DNA from: CAZKCK01 sp964552325 | GTDB lineage: Bacteria > Bacteroidota > Bacteroidia > Bacteroidales > TTA-H9 | Assembly: GCA_964552325.1 (NCBI GenBank) | Contig: CAZKHA010000084.1 | Span: 1 to 14,488, forward strand | Length of the DNA stretch: 14,488 nt | Reading direction: 5' to 3' | Shown here: piece by piece, positions 1 to 7,771 of the stretch | Layout of the letters: every line of letters begins with the position of its first letter | How positions within the stretch are numbered: the first letter of the stretch is position 1 | The notes under the pieces: model-generated | What the model was told of the DNA's origin: nothing | The model's input: only the letters and a program-made list of their open reading frames with translations | Database searches by the model: none | Program-made: the position numbers and the translations under genes

Positions 1-102
1 GCTGCGGCTTGGCTTTTACAAAACGAACACATCAATATATTATCAGCTTTCGTACTACCTGCTTCATACTTATTACGTTATGCTACTATTACCATATCAA
101 AA

Positions 103-158
103 CTCACTACTCACCACTCACAACTTTCCGCTCATTTCTCATCCCTCGCCACTTACTT
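103..158. repeat. Degenerate 7-bp tandem repeat, about eight units
   Basis: Eight consecutive heptads can be read from 103, each beginning CT: CTCACTA, CTCACCA, CTCACAA, then more diverged units such as CTCATTT, CTCATCC and CTCGCCA, ending with CTTACTT. The third base is C in six of the eight. The array is pyrimidine-rich on the plus strand and purine-rich (TGAG-like) on the minus strand. Its last unit overlaps the stop codon of the minus-strand outer-membrane gene, so it lies in or just after that gene's 3' end. Function is unknown. Heptanucleotide arrays are known in other bacteria (for example the STRR repeats of cyanobacteria), but no homology is claimed. Confidence 0.55.
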
Positions 159-2126
159 ATACCGAATAACCCTCGGAGGCTTTGGCTTAAAATCGAGGAA
201 CTCGAGCAGGCTGATGCCGCGTATCTCGAACTGCAAGCCCGACCCTCCACCCGGAATACCCGGATAGTAGCCCAAACGTAGTTGAAGGGTTTTTATAACC
301 AGGTTTTCGTTGCGCAGCAACACGCCCACTCCGAAACCTGTTAACAGCTTATTGCTGAAAGCCAACTTATCGGCTGCCCCAAACAAGGCAAGGTTTGCAT
401 AGTTAACAACGGCCAGCTTAAACCCGTAAAAATAAACAGGTGTATAAACCAACGCGGTATAATTAAAGGTAAGCTTCTTGGTGCCCGAAAAATGGATGGT
501 ATCAGAAGACCCCAAGCCCACGACGCCCAATTCTTCAACAACATTTAACGACTCACCAGCCAAGCGATTGATCCCCAAACGATAATTTCCGGTTAAAAAA
601 TACCTTATCTTATAAATTCCCTCTGTATAAAGATCTGAAAAATAGTCGAGGCGCGCGCCAAATTGCGCCTGTTCAAATAAATCGTTTGCGCTATAACCTG
701 TTGCCACAAGGCTTCCCGAAAAATAACCGAGGCCGTTAAAATACCGAGCTTTGGCAAAGCGCAATCCATAGTAAAACCGGTTGTAATACTCATACGATTC
801 CGGCCCCAACGTCAACTCAAGCAACGAACCATAAGGTATATCTTCGGTTGCACCAAACCTGTACACATAGTTGCTGTTGTAATACGCATTTGACGAAAGG
901 CTTATACTCAGAAGCTTTTGCGAGCTATTGTAATACAGGCTATTTAGACTGGCTGTGGTATAGGGCCGTTGCATAAATTGTTTATTGTCTAAACTTGCTG
1001 ACACTACTAACTGCTTAAAGATTGAACTAGGCAAGAGCGGAATGGGCTTGCCTAACCATAGCCGTTGGGTGTTATAAATTATTTGGTTTTGCACGTACGA
1101 AGGATAAAACACACCCTTTGTTTCGATGGTATTGGCAAGTGCAATGCCCCCGGCATAGCGTGCATTGGTGGCATAAAAATCCCGCTCAAACTTTAGGGCT
1201 GTTGAATGCAGGTAATTCGTATGCAGGTAGTTAATTGCGGCATTAAAAAAAGTCCCCTTAATATTCCCGATGCTATAATTTAGATTGTTAACGAGCATAA
1301 AAGGCGATTCGGCCGTATTGGCACGGAACGTAAAATTTACTTTATTGCCGCGCCCCAAGAAATTGTTATTAAACAACGAAACATCATAAATGGAAGCATT
1401 TACAATCCCTAGTTCAAACCCATAGGCAAACACGTCTTTGGCCATTACAAACACATCCACCAAATCATCGCTCCCAAAAACCGGAGCCACTACCAAGTTC
1501 AGTTCGGCAAAATAAGGTAACGCCCGTAGTATTTGCGCATTCTCGGCCAAACGTAATGGTTCAACGTTATCACCCTCCTTAAACAACAAGTTTTTCCGAA
1601 TTACATCCACATGCGTATTTACCTGCAATGTATTGCCCAAACGGCCAAGCCATGTTTCAGGTTCTCCCTTAGGATTGGCCAAGGTGGGTCCAAACACTTC
1701 AAAGCGCTTAATAACAATCCGTCGAATAAGCTTACCTTGGTAGGGTTGAAAGTCGGAATCAGCTTTTGAGGGCAGCTTTACTTTTTGCAAATCAGTGCCA
1801 ATAGTATCTGGCCCCGGAAACAATGCATTGTAAAGCGTAGCGGTGAAAACATTTGATGATGCAGCTGACTTTAACGAATCATAAAAAGCAGAGGCTTCGC
1901 GGTAAGGGTCCTCATAAATCCTATACCCTTTCTTTAAAGGATTAACAACAAAAGTGTCGTTCACCACAAGCTTAATCTGCTTGTTGAACAACACTTTTGT
2001 GCCTTGGCAAAGCCATAATGTGTCGTTAAGAATTTTGTTGCATACTGGTTTTTGCGCGCTACCTACCATGGCGATAAAAGCACTTAACAACAGTACTCCG
2101 ACCGTTTGGAGCTTAGCGCGTCGCAT
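153..2126 (-). CDS. BamA/TamA-like outer-membrane beta-barrel protein with one POTRA domain
   Basis: Predicted outer-membrane protein of 657 residues in the Omp85/surface-antigen superfamily. A signal peptide covers about residues 1-25 (basic MRRAK, hydrophobic core, cleavage near GSAQ). A short domain with Cys29 and Cys40 follows, then a single POTRA-like unit at about 132-232. In the POTRA the strand IRRIVIKRFEVFG is followed by a helix and the typical LRLAENAQILRALPYF segment, ending in LVDVFVMAKDV. The rest (about 235-640) alternates aromatic and polar residues as in a 16-strand barrel. I chose ATG at 2126; a TTG one codon upstream is also open. E. coli BamA has five POTRAs, so this is not the canonical BamA and is more likely a Bacteroidota-specific Omp85-like protein for export or assembly at the outer membrane. 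It sits 202 bases downstream of the mutase gene and may have its own promoter. Exact substrate is unknown. Confidence 0.85.
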   Translation of the reverse strand: MRRAKLQTVGVLLLSAFIAMVGSAQKPVCNKILNDTLWLCQGTKVLFNKQIKLVVNDTFVVNPLKKGYRIYEDPYREASAFYDSLKSAASSNVFTATLYNALFPGPDTIGTDLQKVKLPSKADSDFQPYQGKLIRRIVIKRFEVFGPTLANPKGEPETWLGRLGNTLQVNTHVDVIRKNLLFKEGDNVEPLRLAENAQILRALPYFAELNLVVAPVFGSDDLVDVFVMAKDVFAYGFELGIVNASIYDVSLFNNNFLGRGNKVNFTFRANTAESPFMLVNNLNYSIGNIKGTFFNAAINYLHTNYLHSTALKFERDFYATNARYAGGIALANTIETKGVFYPSYVQNQIIYNTQRLWLGKPIPLLPSSIFKQLVVSASLDNKQFMQRPYTTASLNSLYYNSSQKLLSISLSSNAYYNSNYVYRFGATEDIPYGSLLELTLGPESYEYYNRFYYGLRFAKARYFNGLGYFSGSLVATGYSANDLFEQAQFGARLDYFSDLYTEGIYKIRYFLTGNYRLGINRLAGESLNVVEELGVVGLGSSDTIHFSGTKKLTFNYTALVYTPVYFYGFKLAVVNYANLALFGAADKLAFSNKLLTGFGVGVLLRNENLVIKTLQLRLGYYPGIPGGGSGLQFEIRGISLLEFLDFKPKPPRVIRYK

Positions 2127-2164
2127 CAACTTCTGTATTTAAGCCTCAGCCCAAACCAAGCACA

Positions 2165-2172
2165 CAAAAATA
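2165..2172 (-). promoter_or_regulatory. Candidate -7 box upstream of the BamA-like gene
   Basis: On the minus strand this reads TATTTTTG, a full match to the Bacteroidota -7 consensus TAnnTTTG. It lies about 40 bases upstream of the ATG at 2126. No convincing TTG element is seen near the -33 position, and the motif is short enough to occur by chance, so support is weak. Confidence 0.3.
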
Positions 2173-2328
2173 TGCTACCAGCTTTTAGCCTGTTCATAAT
2201 ACTGTTGGAGTGATGGCTTTGGCAATCCGCGGTATGCTCCGGTTTATCAACCGAAGCTTTGCGCGAAGCAAATGGGACACCACATCGCGAGCAACAATGA
2301 ACAACACCAAAATCCATGGCAAAGGGTT

Positions 2329-4071
2329 TTAGAGGTTCATAGCCTTAACTATTTCCTTAACCTTCTCATCCAAAAGCTTGTCCACTTCATCAAACTGGGC
2401 AATTGAATCCAGTTTTCCTTTTACCCCGAAATAGAACTTAATTTTTGGTTCGGTGCCTGAGGGGCGAACGGTTATTTTGGAACCATTTGCGAGGAAAAAC
2501 TGCAACACATCCGATTTGGGAAGATCTATTGGCAGCGTTTGCCCGTTGATAAGGTTTGTTTCTTTACGCAATTCATAGTCACGAATAAAGGCTACATCAT
2601 TCCCTGCGATCTGTTTGGGTGGATTTGCCCTGAAATCATGCATCATCTGCTTGATTTCTTCGGCTCCAGATTTACCTTTTTTGGTTACCGACACCAAGCT
2701 TTCTTTGTAAAAACCGAATTGTTGATAGATCTCCTTTAGCAATACGAACATGCTCTTGCCTTGATCAGCCGCCCAAGCTGCGGTTTCGGCTATCATGCAG
2801 CACGAACTGATGGCATCCTTATCGCGCACAAAATCGCCAATCAAATAACCATAGCTCTCTTCGCCACCGGCTATAAAAGTCATTTTGCCTTCCAGTGTCT
2901 TGATAATATCGGCAATATACTTGAAGCCTGTTAATACATCAAACGATTTCACACCTACACCATCAGCAATGTCTTTTAGCAACTCAGACGTAACAATGGT
3001 TTTAACAATGTATTCGTTGCCAGTAAGTTTTCCACGCTGTTTCCAAGTTGTTAAAATATAATACAGCAGCAGCGATGCGGTTTGATTTCCGTTGAGCAGC
3101 ACAAACTCACCTTGTTCATTGCGAACGGCCACCCCTACCCTATCGGCATCCGGATCGGTAGCCATCACCAGATCGGCACCGGTTTCTTTGGCTTTGGCAA
3201 TGGCCATGCTTAAGGCTGCCGATTCTTCGGGATTAGGAGAGTGAACGGTAGGAAAATCGCCTGAAACCACCATCTGCTCAGGAACATTAATAATATTGCT
3301 AAAGCCAAAGGCTTCTAAAGCCCTATTGGCCAGCACCACACCCGTGCCATGAATAGGCGTATAAACTATTTTGATTTGGTTTTGCCTGGCCACAACCTCA
3401 GGCGACAAGCTTAAGCCTTTAACAAGCTCAATATAAGCATTATCAACCTCTTCGCCAATTATCTCGATTAATTCTGGTCGCCCTTCAAAATCCACCTCGG
3501 CAATGCCGTTTATTTTTAGCACTTCAGCTATCACATTGGTATCATGCGGACTTATAAGCTGGCCCCCGTCTTCCCAATACGCCTTGTAACCGTTGTATTC
3601 TTTGGGGTTATGTGAAGCCGTGATTACAATACCACTTTGGCATCCAAGGTAGCGAATGGCAAATGACAACTCGGGCGTAGGGCGCAAGTCTTCAAACAAA
3701 AATACTTTTATCCCATTGGATGAAAGCACATTGGCCGTGGTTTGGGCAAAAAGTTTGTTGTTATTACGGCAATCGGTGGCAATGGCAACTTTTATCAAAT
3801 CTTTTTCTGGAAAGTTCTTCTTAAGGTAGTTTGCCAGTCCTTGGGTAGCCATACCAACGGTATATTTGTTCATCCTATTGGTACCAACACCCATTATACC
3901 ACGCAAGCCACCTGTACCGAATTCCAAATCGCGGTAAAAGCATTCCACAATTTCATTGGGATTGTTTTCCAACAATTCCGATACTATCTTTCTAGTCTCA
4001 TTATCAAATGGCTCTTCGGCCCATTGCTTAGCCTTAGCCAGAATTGCTGCATCAATATTTTTTGTCTCCAT
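2329..4071 (-). CDS. Phosphohexomutase (phosphoglucomutase/phosphomannomutase, PgcA type)
   Basis: Cytoplasmic alpha-D-phosphohexomutase of 580 residues, the usual length of the PgcA/PGM2-like branch. It likely interconverts glucose-6-phosphate and glucose-1-phosphate, possibly also the mannose phosphates. All four hallmark loops are present: the phosphoserine loop TASHNP with Ser153, the Mg-binding DPDADR at 306-311, the sugar-specificity loop GGEESYG at 402-408, and the phosphate-binding RPSGTEPK at 536-543. The ORF can be extended to a TTG at 4092, but that would overlap the upstream gene. ATG at 4071 lies 4 bases after the GxxExxY stop codon and gives METKNID, so I prefer it. No Shine-Dalgarno sequence is evident. 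It is the last gene of the tight cluster with rfbD and the UDP-glucuronate decarboxylase, and its glucose-1-phosphate product is the precursor of both UDP-glucose and dTDP-rhamnose. Substrate preference cannot be settled from sequence alone. Confidence 0.93.
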   Translation of the reverse strand: METKNIDAAILAKAKQWAEEPFDNETRKIVSELLENNPNEIVECFYRDLEFGTGGLRGIMGVGTNRMNKYTVGMATQGLANYLKKNFPEKDLIKVAIATDCRNNNKLFAQTTANVLSSNGIKVFLFEDLRPTPELSFAIRYLGCQSGIVITASHNPKEYNGYKAYWEDGGQLISPHDTNVIAEVLKINGIAEVDFEGRPELIEIIGEEVDNAYIELVKGLSLSPEVVARQNQIKIVYTPIHGTGVVLANRALEAFGFSNIINVPEQMVVSGDFPTVHSPNPEESAALSMAIAKAKETGADLVMATDPDADRVGVAVRNEQGEFVLLNGNQTASLLLYYILTTWKQRGKLTGNEYIVKTIVTSELLKDIADGVGVKSFDVLTGFKYIADIIKTLEGKMTFIAGGEESYGYLIGDFVRDKDAISSCCMIAETAAWAADQGKSMFVLLKEIYQQFGFYKESLVSVTKKGKSGAEEIKQMMHDFRANPPKQIAGNDVAFIRDYELRKETNLINGQTLPIDLPKSDVLQFFLANGSKITVRPSGTEPKIKFYFGVKGKLDSIAQFDEVDKLLDEKVKEIVKAMNL

Positions 4072-4075
4072 AAAT

Positions 4076-4453
4076 CTATATTTTTTGAACAACTTTTATA
4101 ATCAAATTATCAGTCTGCTGGGCAGCGAAATTAATAATCAGCCCAAGCTCTTTGTTCCAAAGCCGTAAGATTGAATCCATTGTTCCGGAGCTAGGCACAT
4201 TAATGCACACCAGCTCTAGGGGCATATCATTCTCAATTAGCAATTGCGATTTTATCAGTGTTTCAGGCTTAAAGCCCTTATAATTCAATGGGATAACCAC
4301 ATCTTCGCGAAAGTTGATTCCTCGTAGGCGCAATTCGTGCAAGAAGCATTCTTTATAGAGCGCCAATGGCAAATCATGGCCCAACTCTTTTAACACTTCT
4401 TGGGCCGCCTCGGCTATAATGCTCACTATCCGCTGACGTTCAATCCTATTCAT
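4076..4453 (-). CDS. GxxExxY-family (PD-(D/E)XK-like) protein with degenerate motifs
   Basis: Small protein of 125 residues resembling the GxxExxY family (Pfam PDDEXK_3). Similarity is seen across the whole length: the N-terminal helix IIAEAAQEVLKELG, then LHELRLRGINF, the strand LLIEN, and the C-terminal ELGLIINF. The name-giving motif has decayed. Where relatives have GLLESVY, this protein has DLPLALY at 27-33, keeping only Tyr33. The putative nuclease residues also differ: the Asp before LVEN is Gln70, and the ExK lysine is Val82, although Glu80 remains. A nuclease activity is therefore unlikely. The ORF is intact, overlaps rfbD by 8 bases and ends 4 bases before the mutase start, so it is probably translated with them. 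Members of this family are often found among polysaccharide genes in Bacteroidota, but no function is established. The family call is from remembered consensus and is likely, not certain. Confidence 0.75.
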   Translation of the reverse strand: MNRIERQRIVSIIAEAAQEVLKELGHDLPLALYKECFLHELRLRGINFREDVVIPLNYKGFKPETLIKSQLLIENDMPLELVCINVPSSGTMDSILRLWNKELGLIINFAAQQTDNLIIKVVQKI

Positions 4454-5306
4454 TCAAATCTTGAATACATTTAAATAATGATTCTTTCCAATGAGGTATC
4501 TTCAAACCAAAAGTGGTCTTTACCAGCGATTTATTGAGCACACTATAATGTGGTCTCCGTGCAGGTAAGGGATAATCCTTGGTTTCGATTGGATTTACCT
4601 CGCAGGGTATTTCAGATATCTCAAGTATTTCGCGCGCAAAATCATACCAACTGGTAACGCCTTCGTTTGAATAGAGATACACTCCGCACAAGCTCCGAAC
4701 TTCGGGATGAGCTATTATTTGCATGATAGCGCTTGCTAAATCGGCTGCCCATGTAGGGCTTCCAACCTGGTCGAAAACAACATTCAACTTTCCGCGCTCC
4801 TTGCCATACTTGCGCATGGTTTTTACAAAATTGGCACCAAATGCTGAGTATAACCATGAGGTACGAAGGATGATGGAGGCGCAACCCGAATTGATTACGG
4901 CCTGTTCACCAGCAAGTTTCGAGTACCCATAATAGGATTCCGGGGCTGTTGCATCCTGCTCAGTATAGGGCCTATAGCCTTTACCATCATACACATAATC
5001 AGTTGAAACATGCACAAGCAAACAGTTACAGCTCAACGCACAATCAGCTAATAAGCCGGGGGCAGTAGCATTAATTTTTAATGCCAAGGCTTGTTCTTGC
5101 TCCGCTTTATCAACTGCTGTGTAAGCAGCACAATTTACGATCGCATCTATAGCATTATCTTTTACAAAACACTGAATAGCGTCAGCTTGTGTAATATCAA
5201 GCTCTGCAACATCGGTAAAAAAAAACACATGCTGCGCGAAAAGCTTTTCCAACCTTCTAAGCTCGTTGCCGAGTTGCCCGTTTGCACCTGTAACTAAAAT
5301 ATTCAT
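4446..5306 (-). CDS. rfbD: dTDP-4-dehydrorhamnose reductase
   Basis: Cytoplasmic short-chain dehydrogenase/reductase of 286 residues, the normal length for RfbD/RmlD. It would reduce dTDP-4-dehydro-L-rhamnose to dTDP-L-rhamnose with NAD(P)H, the last step of the pathway. The nucleotide-binding motif GANGQLG is at 7-13, the family segment VNCAAYTAVDKAE at 57-69, STDYVYDG at 101-108, and the catalytic pair Tyr126/Lys130 in YGYSK. The ATG at 5306 lies 6 bases after the stop codon of the upstream decarboxylase gene, and its end overlaps the GxxExxY start (the stretch ATGAATAG), so translational coupling is likely. RfbA, RfbB and RfbC are absent from this window, so the reductase has been separated from its usual partners, or they lie elsewhere. 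Another NDP-4-keto-sugar reductase activity is possible but less likely. Confidence 0.92.
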   Translation of the reverse strand: MNILVTGANGQLGNELRRLEKLFAQHVFFFTDVAELDITQADAIQCFVKDNAIDAIVNCAAYTAVDKAEQEQALALKINATAPGLLADCALSCNCLLVHVSTDYVYDGKGYRPYTEQDATAPESYYGYSKLAGEQAVINSGCASIILRTSWLYSAFGANFVKTMRKYGKERGKLNVVFDQVGSPTWAADLASAIMQIIAHPEVRSLCGVYLYSNEGVTSWYDFAREILEISEIPCEVNPIETKDYPLPARRPHYSVLNKSLVKTTFGLKIPHWKESLFKCIQDLNE

Positions 5307-5312
5307 AGTATA

Positions 5313-6248
5313 TTAGATTATGCCCTTGAAATACTCAATGGTTTTTAACAAACCTTCTTCAAGCTGTACCTTTGGCTCCCAATCCAAGATTTTTCGTGCC
5401 AAGCTGATATCAGGTTGACGTTGCATGGGGTCATCGGATGGCAGCGGCATGAAAACGATCTTTGATTTTGAACCCGTTAGCCGTATAACAATTTCGGCTA
5501 GCTCACGAATGGTAAACTCGCCTGGATTACCAATATTTATGGGCCCCGTAAAGTCGTCGCCTGTAGCCATTAGCCTAATTGCTCCTTCTACCAAATCGTC
5601 AACATACTGGAAAGAGCGTGTTTGCATCCCATCGCCATACAGCGTGATATCTTGGTTATTAAGGGCTTGAACAATAAAATTTGAAACGACCCTACCATCA
5701 TTCGGGTGCATATTGGGACCATAGGTATTGAAAATGCGCATGATTTTAATGCGGACATTGTTCTGGCGATAGTAGTTTACAAACAAGGCTTCAGCACAGC
5801 GTTTTCCTTCATCATAGCATGCTCTTGTTCCAATGGGGTTCACATGACCCCAGTAATCTTCGGTTTGTGGATGGATTTGGGGATCGCCATACACCTCGCT
5901 GGTTGAAGCTTGCAATATTTTGGCATTAATACGTTTAGCAAGCCCAAGCATATTAACGGCACCCATCACCGAGGTCTTGATGGTTTTAATGGGATTATAT
6001 TGATAATGTATTGGGGAGGCAGGACATGCCAGGTTGTAAATTTCATCTAGTTCGATAAAAAACGGCATGGTAACATCATGGCGTATCAATTCAAAATACG
6101 GATTATCAAGAAGGTGAACCACATTTTGCTTTTGACCGGTAAAATAGTTATCGAGGCAAATAACCTCATTACCATCGTTTAACAGTCTTTCGCATAAATG
6201 CGAACCAATGAACCCAGCGCCACCGGTAACCAGAACTTTTTTTCTCAT
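5313..6248 (-). CDS. UDP-glucuronate decarboxylase (UDP-xylose synthase)
   Basis: Extended SDR enzyme of 311 residues that converts UDP-glucuronate to UDP-xylose and CO2 through a 4-keto intermediate with bound NAD. The Rossmann motif GGAGFIG is at 9-15. The diagnostic family stretch YNLACPASPIHYQYNP begins at about 71. The catalytic region has STSEVYG with Glu118, and YDEGK with Tyr145 and Lys149, matching Glu120, Tyr147 and Lys151 of human UXS1. The later motif RSFQYVDDLVEG is typical of sugar-nucleotide epimerase relatives. Length equals the usual catalytic core, and there is no ArnA-like formyltransferase fusion. Its substrate is the product of the ugd gene 127 bases upstream, so the two act in series. 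rfbD follows after 6 bases. The leader contains an inverted repeat that could affect expression. Confidence 0.93.
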   Translation of the reverse strand: MRKKVLVTGGAGFIGSHLCERLLNDGNEVICLDNYFTGQKQNVVHLLDNPYFELIRHDVTMPFFIELDEIYNLACPASPIHYQYNPIKTIKTSVMGAVNMLGLAKRINAKILQASTSEVYGDPQIHPQTEDYWGHVNPIGTRACYDEGKRCAEALFVNYYRQNNVRIKIMRIFNTYGPNMHPNDGRVVSNFIVQALNNQDITLYGDGMQTRSFQYVDDLVEGAIRLMATGDDFTGPINIGNPGEFTIRELAEIVIRLTGSKSKIVFMPLPSDDPMQRQPDISLARKILDWEPKVQLEEGLLKTIEYFKGII

Positions 6249-6274
6249 TTATCAGGTATTAATAGTATAAAATT

Positions 6275-6364
6275 GCCGGACAACCCACTAAGTTAGAATC
6301 TTGTTTTGAGAGATACCTAGCTAAAGGCTTACCACAACAAAACCCAACGAGAAGACTGTCCGGC
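6275..6364 (-). repeat. Inverted repeat (8-bp arms) in the leader of the UDP-glucuronate decarboxylase gene
   Basis: GCCGGACA at 6275-6282 is perfectly repeated in inverse as TGTCCGGC at 6357-6364, separated by 74 bases. Weaker inner complementarity (GTTTTG against CAAAAC) lies between them. The pair fills most of the 127-base gap between ugd and the decarboxylase gene, so on the minus-strand transcript it could close a structured leader of about 90 bases. It could also be the remnant of a small mobile element, but no clear target-site duplication flanks it. A third GCCGGACA occurs at 8051-8058 upstream of the acyl-CoA synthetase. Function is unknown. Confidence 0.45.
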
Positions 6365-6375
6365 TTAAAGAATCT

Positions 6376-7704
6376 TTAGTTTGAGGCTATGCCAATACAG
6401 AAATAATCGAATCCCAATTTCTTCATCTCAGTCATTTCGAATATATTGCGCCCATCAAAAATAGCAGGGGTCTTAAGCAATTTCTTAATAACGTTAAAAT
6501 TAGGGAATTTAAACTCGGCCCATTCGGTAATAACCAACATGGCATCGGCATCTATTAGCGCATCATATTGGTCTTTAGCATACTCAATACTATCTCCAAA
6601 ATGACGGATTTTAGCTTCATGGATAGCTACGGGGTCGTAGGCCTTTACATTTGCGCCGGCTTCGAGCAATTTCTGAATGATAACGATGGATGGGGCTTCG
6701 CGCATATCATCGGTTTGAGGTTTAAAACTGAGCCCCCAAACACCAATTTGCTTGCCTTTTAAGTCACCGTTGAAGTAGTTTAACACTTTGTTGAAAAGAA
6801 CGGATTTCTGGTCATCGTTTACCTCTTCTACAGCATTTAACACGCGCATATTATACCCGTGTTCGCTGGCGGTTTTTATAAGGGCTTTCACATCTTTAGG
6901 GAAACAACTTCCGCCATAACCAATGCCAGGGTAGATAAATTTTTTGCCTATACGGGTATCACTTCCAATACCTTTGCGAACCATATTCACGTCAGCGCCC
7001 ATTATTTCGCACAGATTAGCAACATCATTCATAAAGCTAATTTTTGTTGCAAGCATGGCATTTGCCGCATATTTGGTCATTTCGGCTGAAGGAATATCCA
7101 TAAAGATTACGGGATGTCCACTCATGGTAAATGGCTTGTAAAGTCGTTGGAAAACATCCTGTGCACGATCAGAATCTGCACCTACCACAATGCGATCGGG
7201 CTTTAAGAAGTCATTTACGGCATCACCTTCCTTTAAAAACTCCGGATTTGAGGCCACATCAAAAGGTATATCCACGCCACGCCTATTTAACTCAGCCTGA
7301 ATAGCTTTGCGTACCTTTTCAGCAGTACCTACCGGAACAGTACTTTTGGTAACTATTAACACATAGTCCTGCATTGCCTCACCAACTTGCTTGGCAACCG
7401 CTAAAACATACTTAAGGTCGGCACTGCCATCCTCATCGGGTGGGGTACCTACAGCACTAAAAATCAAATCTGTACCTTCCTTTATGACTTCGGTAAGATC
7501 AGTTGAAAAATGCAACCTGCCTTTATCAACATTCCGTTGAACCATTGGCTCTAATCCGGGCTCATAAATGGGAATGATCCCCTTTTTCAGGTTTTCAATC
7601 TTTGTTACATCAATGTCAACACAAGTAACATCAATGCCTACTTCGGAAAAACACGTACCGGTAACCAATCCGACGTATCCGGTTCCAACTACAGTTATTT
7701 TCAT
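6376..7704 (-). CDS. ugd: UDP-glucose 6-dehydrogenase
   Basis: Cytoplasmic NAD-dependent dehydrogenase of 442 residues, a normal length for bacterial Ugd. It oxidises UDP-glucose twice to UDP-glucuronate. The N-terminal nucleotide-binding motif GTGYVG is at 7-12, followed by the acidic VDID. Family signatures follow: STVPVGT at 121-127, NPEFLKEG at 153-160, Lys211 and Asn215 in the central helix, and the catalytic loop GYGGSCFPKD with Cys267, Lys270 and Asp271. The C-terminal UDP-binding domain has GLSFKPQTDDMREAPS. The ATG at 7704 is preceded about 40 bases upstream by a good Bacteroidota promoter candidate, so this is probably the first gene of the nucleotide-sugar transcription unit. Its product is the direct substrate of the UDP-glucuronate decarboxylase encoded downstream. 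Confidence 0.95.
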   Translation of the reverse strand: MKITVVGTGYVGLVTGTCFSEVGIDVTCVDIDVTKIENLKKGIIPIYEPGLEPMVQRNVDKGRLHFSTDLTEVIKEGTDLIFSAVGTPPDEDGSADLKYVLAVAKQVGEAMQDYVLIVTKSTVPVGTAEKVRKAIQAELNRRGVDIPFDVASNPEFLKEGDAVNDFLKPDRIVVGADSDRAQDVFQRLYKPFTMSGHPVIFMDIPSAEMTKYAANAMLATKISFMNDVANLCEIMGADVNMVRKGIGSDTRIGKKFIYPGIGYGGSCFPKDVKALIKTASEHGYNMRVLNAVEEVNDDQKSVLFNKVLNYFNGDLKGKQIGVWGLSFKPQTDDMREAPSIVIIQKLLEAGANVKAYDPVAIHEAKIRHFGDSIEYAKDQYDALIDADAMLVITEWAEFKFPNFNVIKKLLKTPAIFDGRNIFEMTEMKKLGFDYFCIGIASN

Positions 7705-7741
7705 AATTATTCAGCTTTGGGTATTTGATGGTGTATTGGGA

Positions 7742-7771
7742 CAAATATAAGGAATTCTTACAAAAAGGCAA
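7742..7771 (-). promoter_or_regulatory. Candidate ugd promoter (TTG-N19-TATATTTG)
   Basis: On the minus strand TATATTTG (plus 7742-7749) is an exact match to TAnnTTTG, and a TTG (plus 7769-7771) lies 19 bases upstream of it, the spacing known for sigma-ABfr-type promoters of Bacteroidota. The expected transcription start falls about 30 bases before the ugd ATG. This is the best-supported promoter in the window. Confidence 0.5.

Noticed and set aside
1..281. Open plus-strand frames entering from the left edge, as if a convergent gene tail overlapped the BamA-like gene
   Set aside because: All three plus frames are open here because the sequence is pyrimidine-rich; none gives a recognisable protein, and two would need long antisense overlap with a solid gene.
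2126..2317. 63-residue minus-strand ORF with several cysteines in the gap between the mutase and BamA-like genes
   Set aside because: It shows no recognisable domain, no ribosome site, an implausible composition, and it runs into the start codon of the BamA-like gene; more likely a chance ORF in a leader.
3742..4101. 119-residue plus-strand ORF opposite the mutase gene
   Set aside because: Antisense to the conserved N-terminal region of the mutase; no sign of an independent protein.
6275..6364. Inverted repeat considered as an insertion sequence or MITE
   Set aside because: There is no transposase, arms are only 8 bp, and no clear target-site duplication flanks them; kept only as an inverted repeat.
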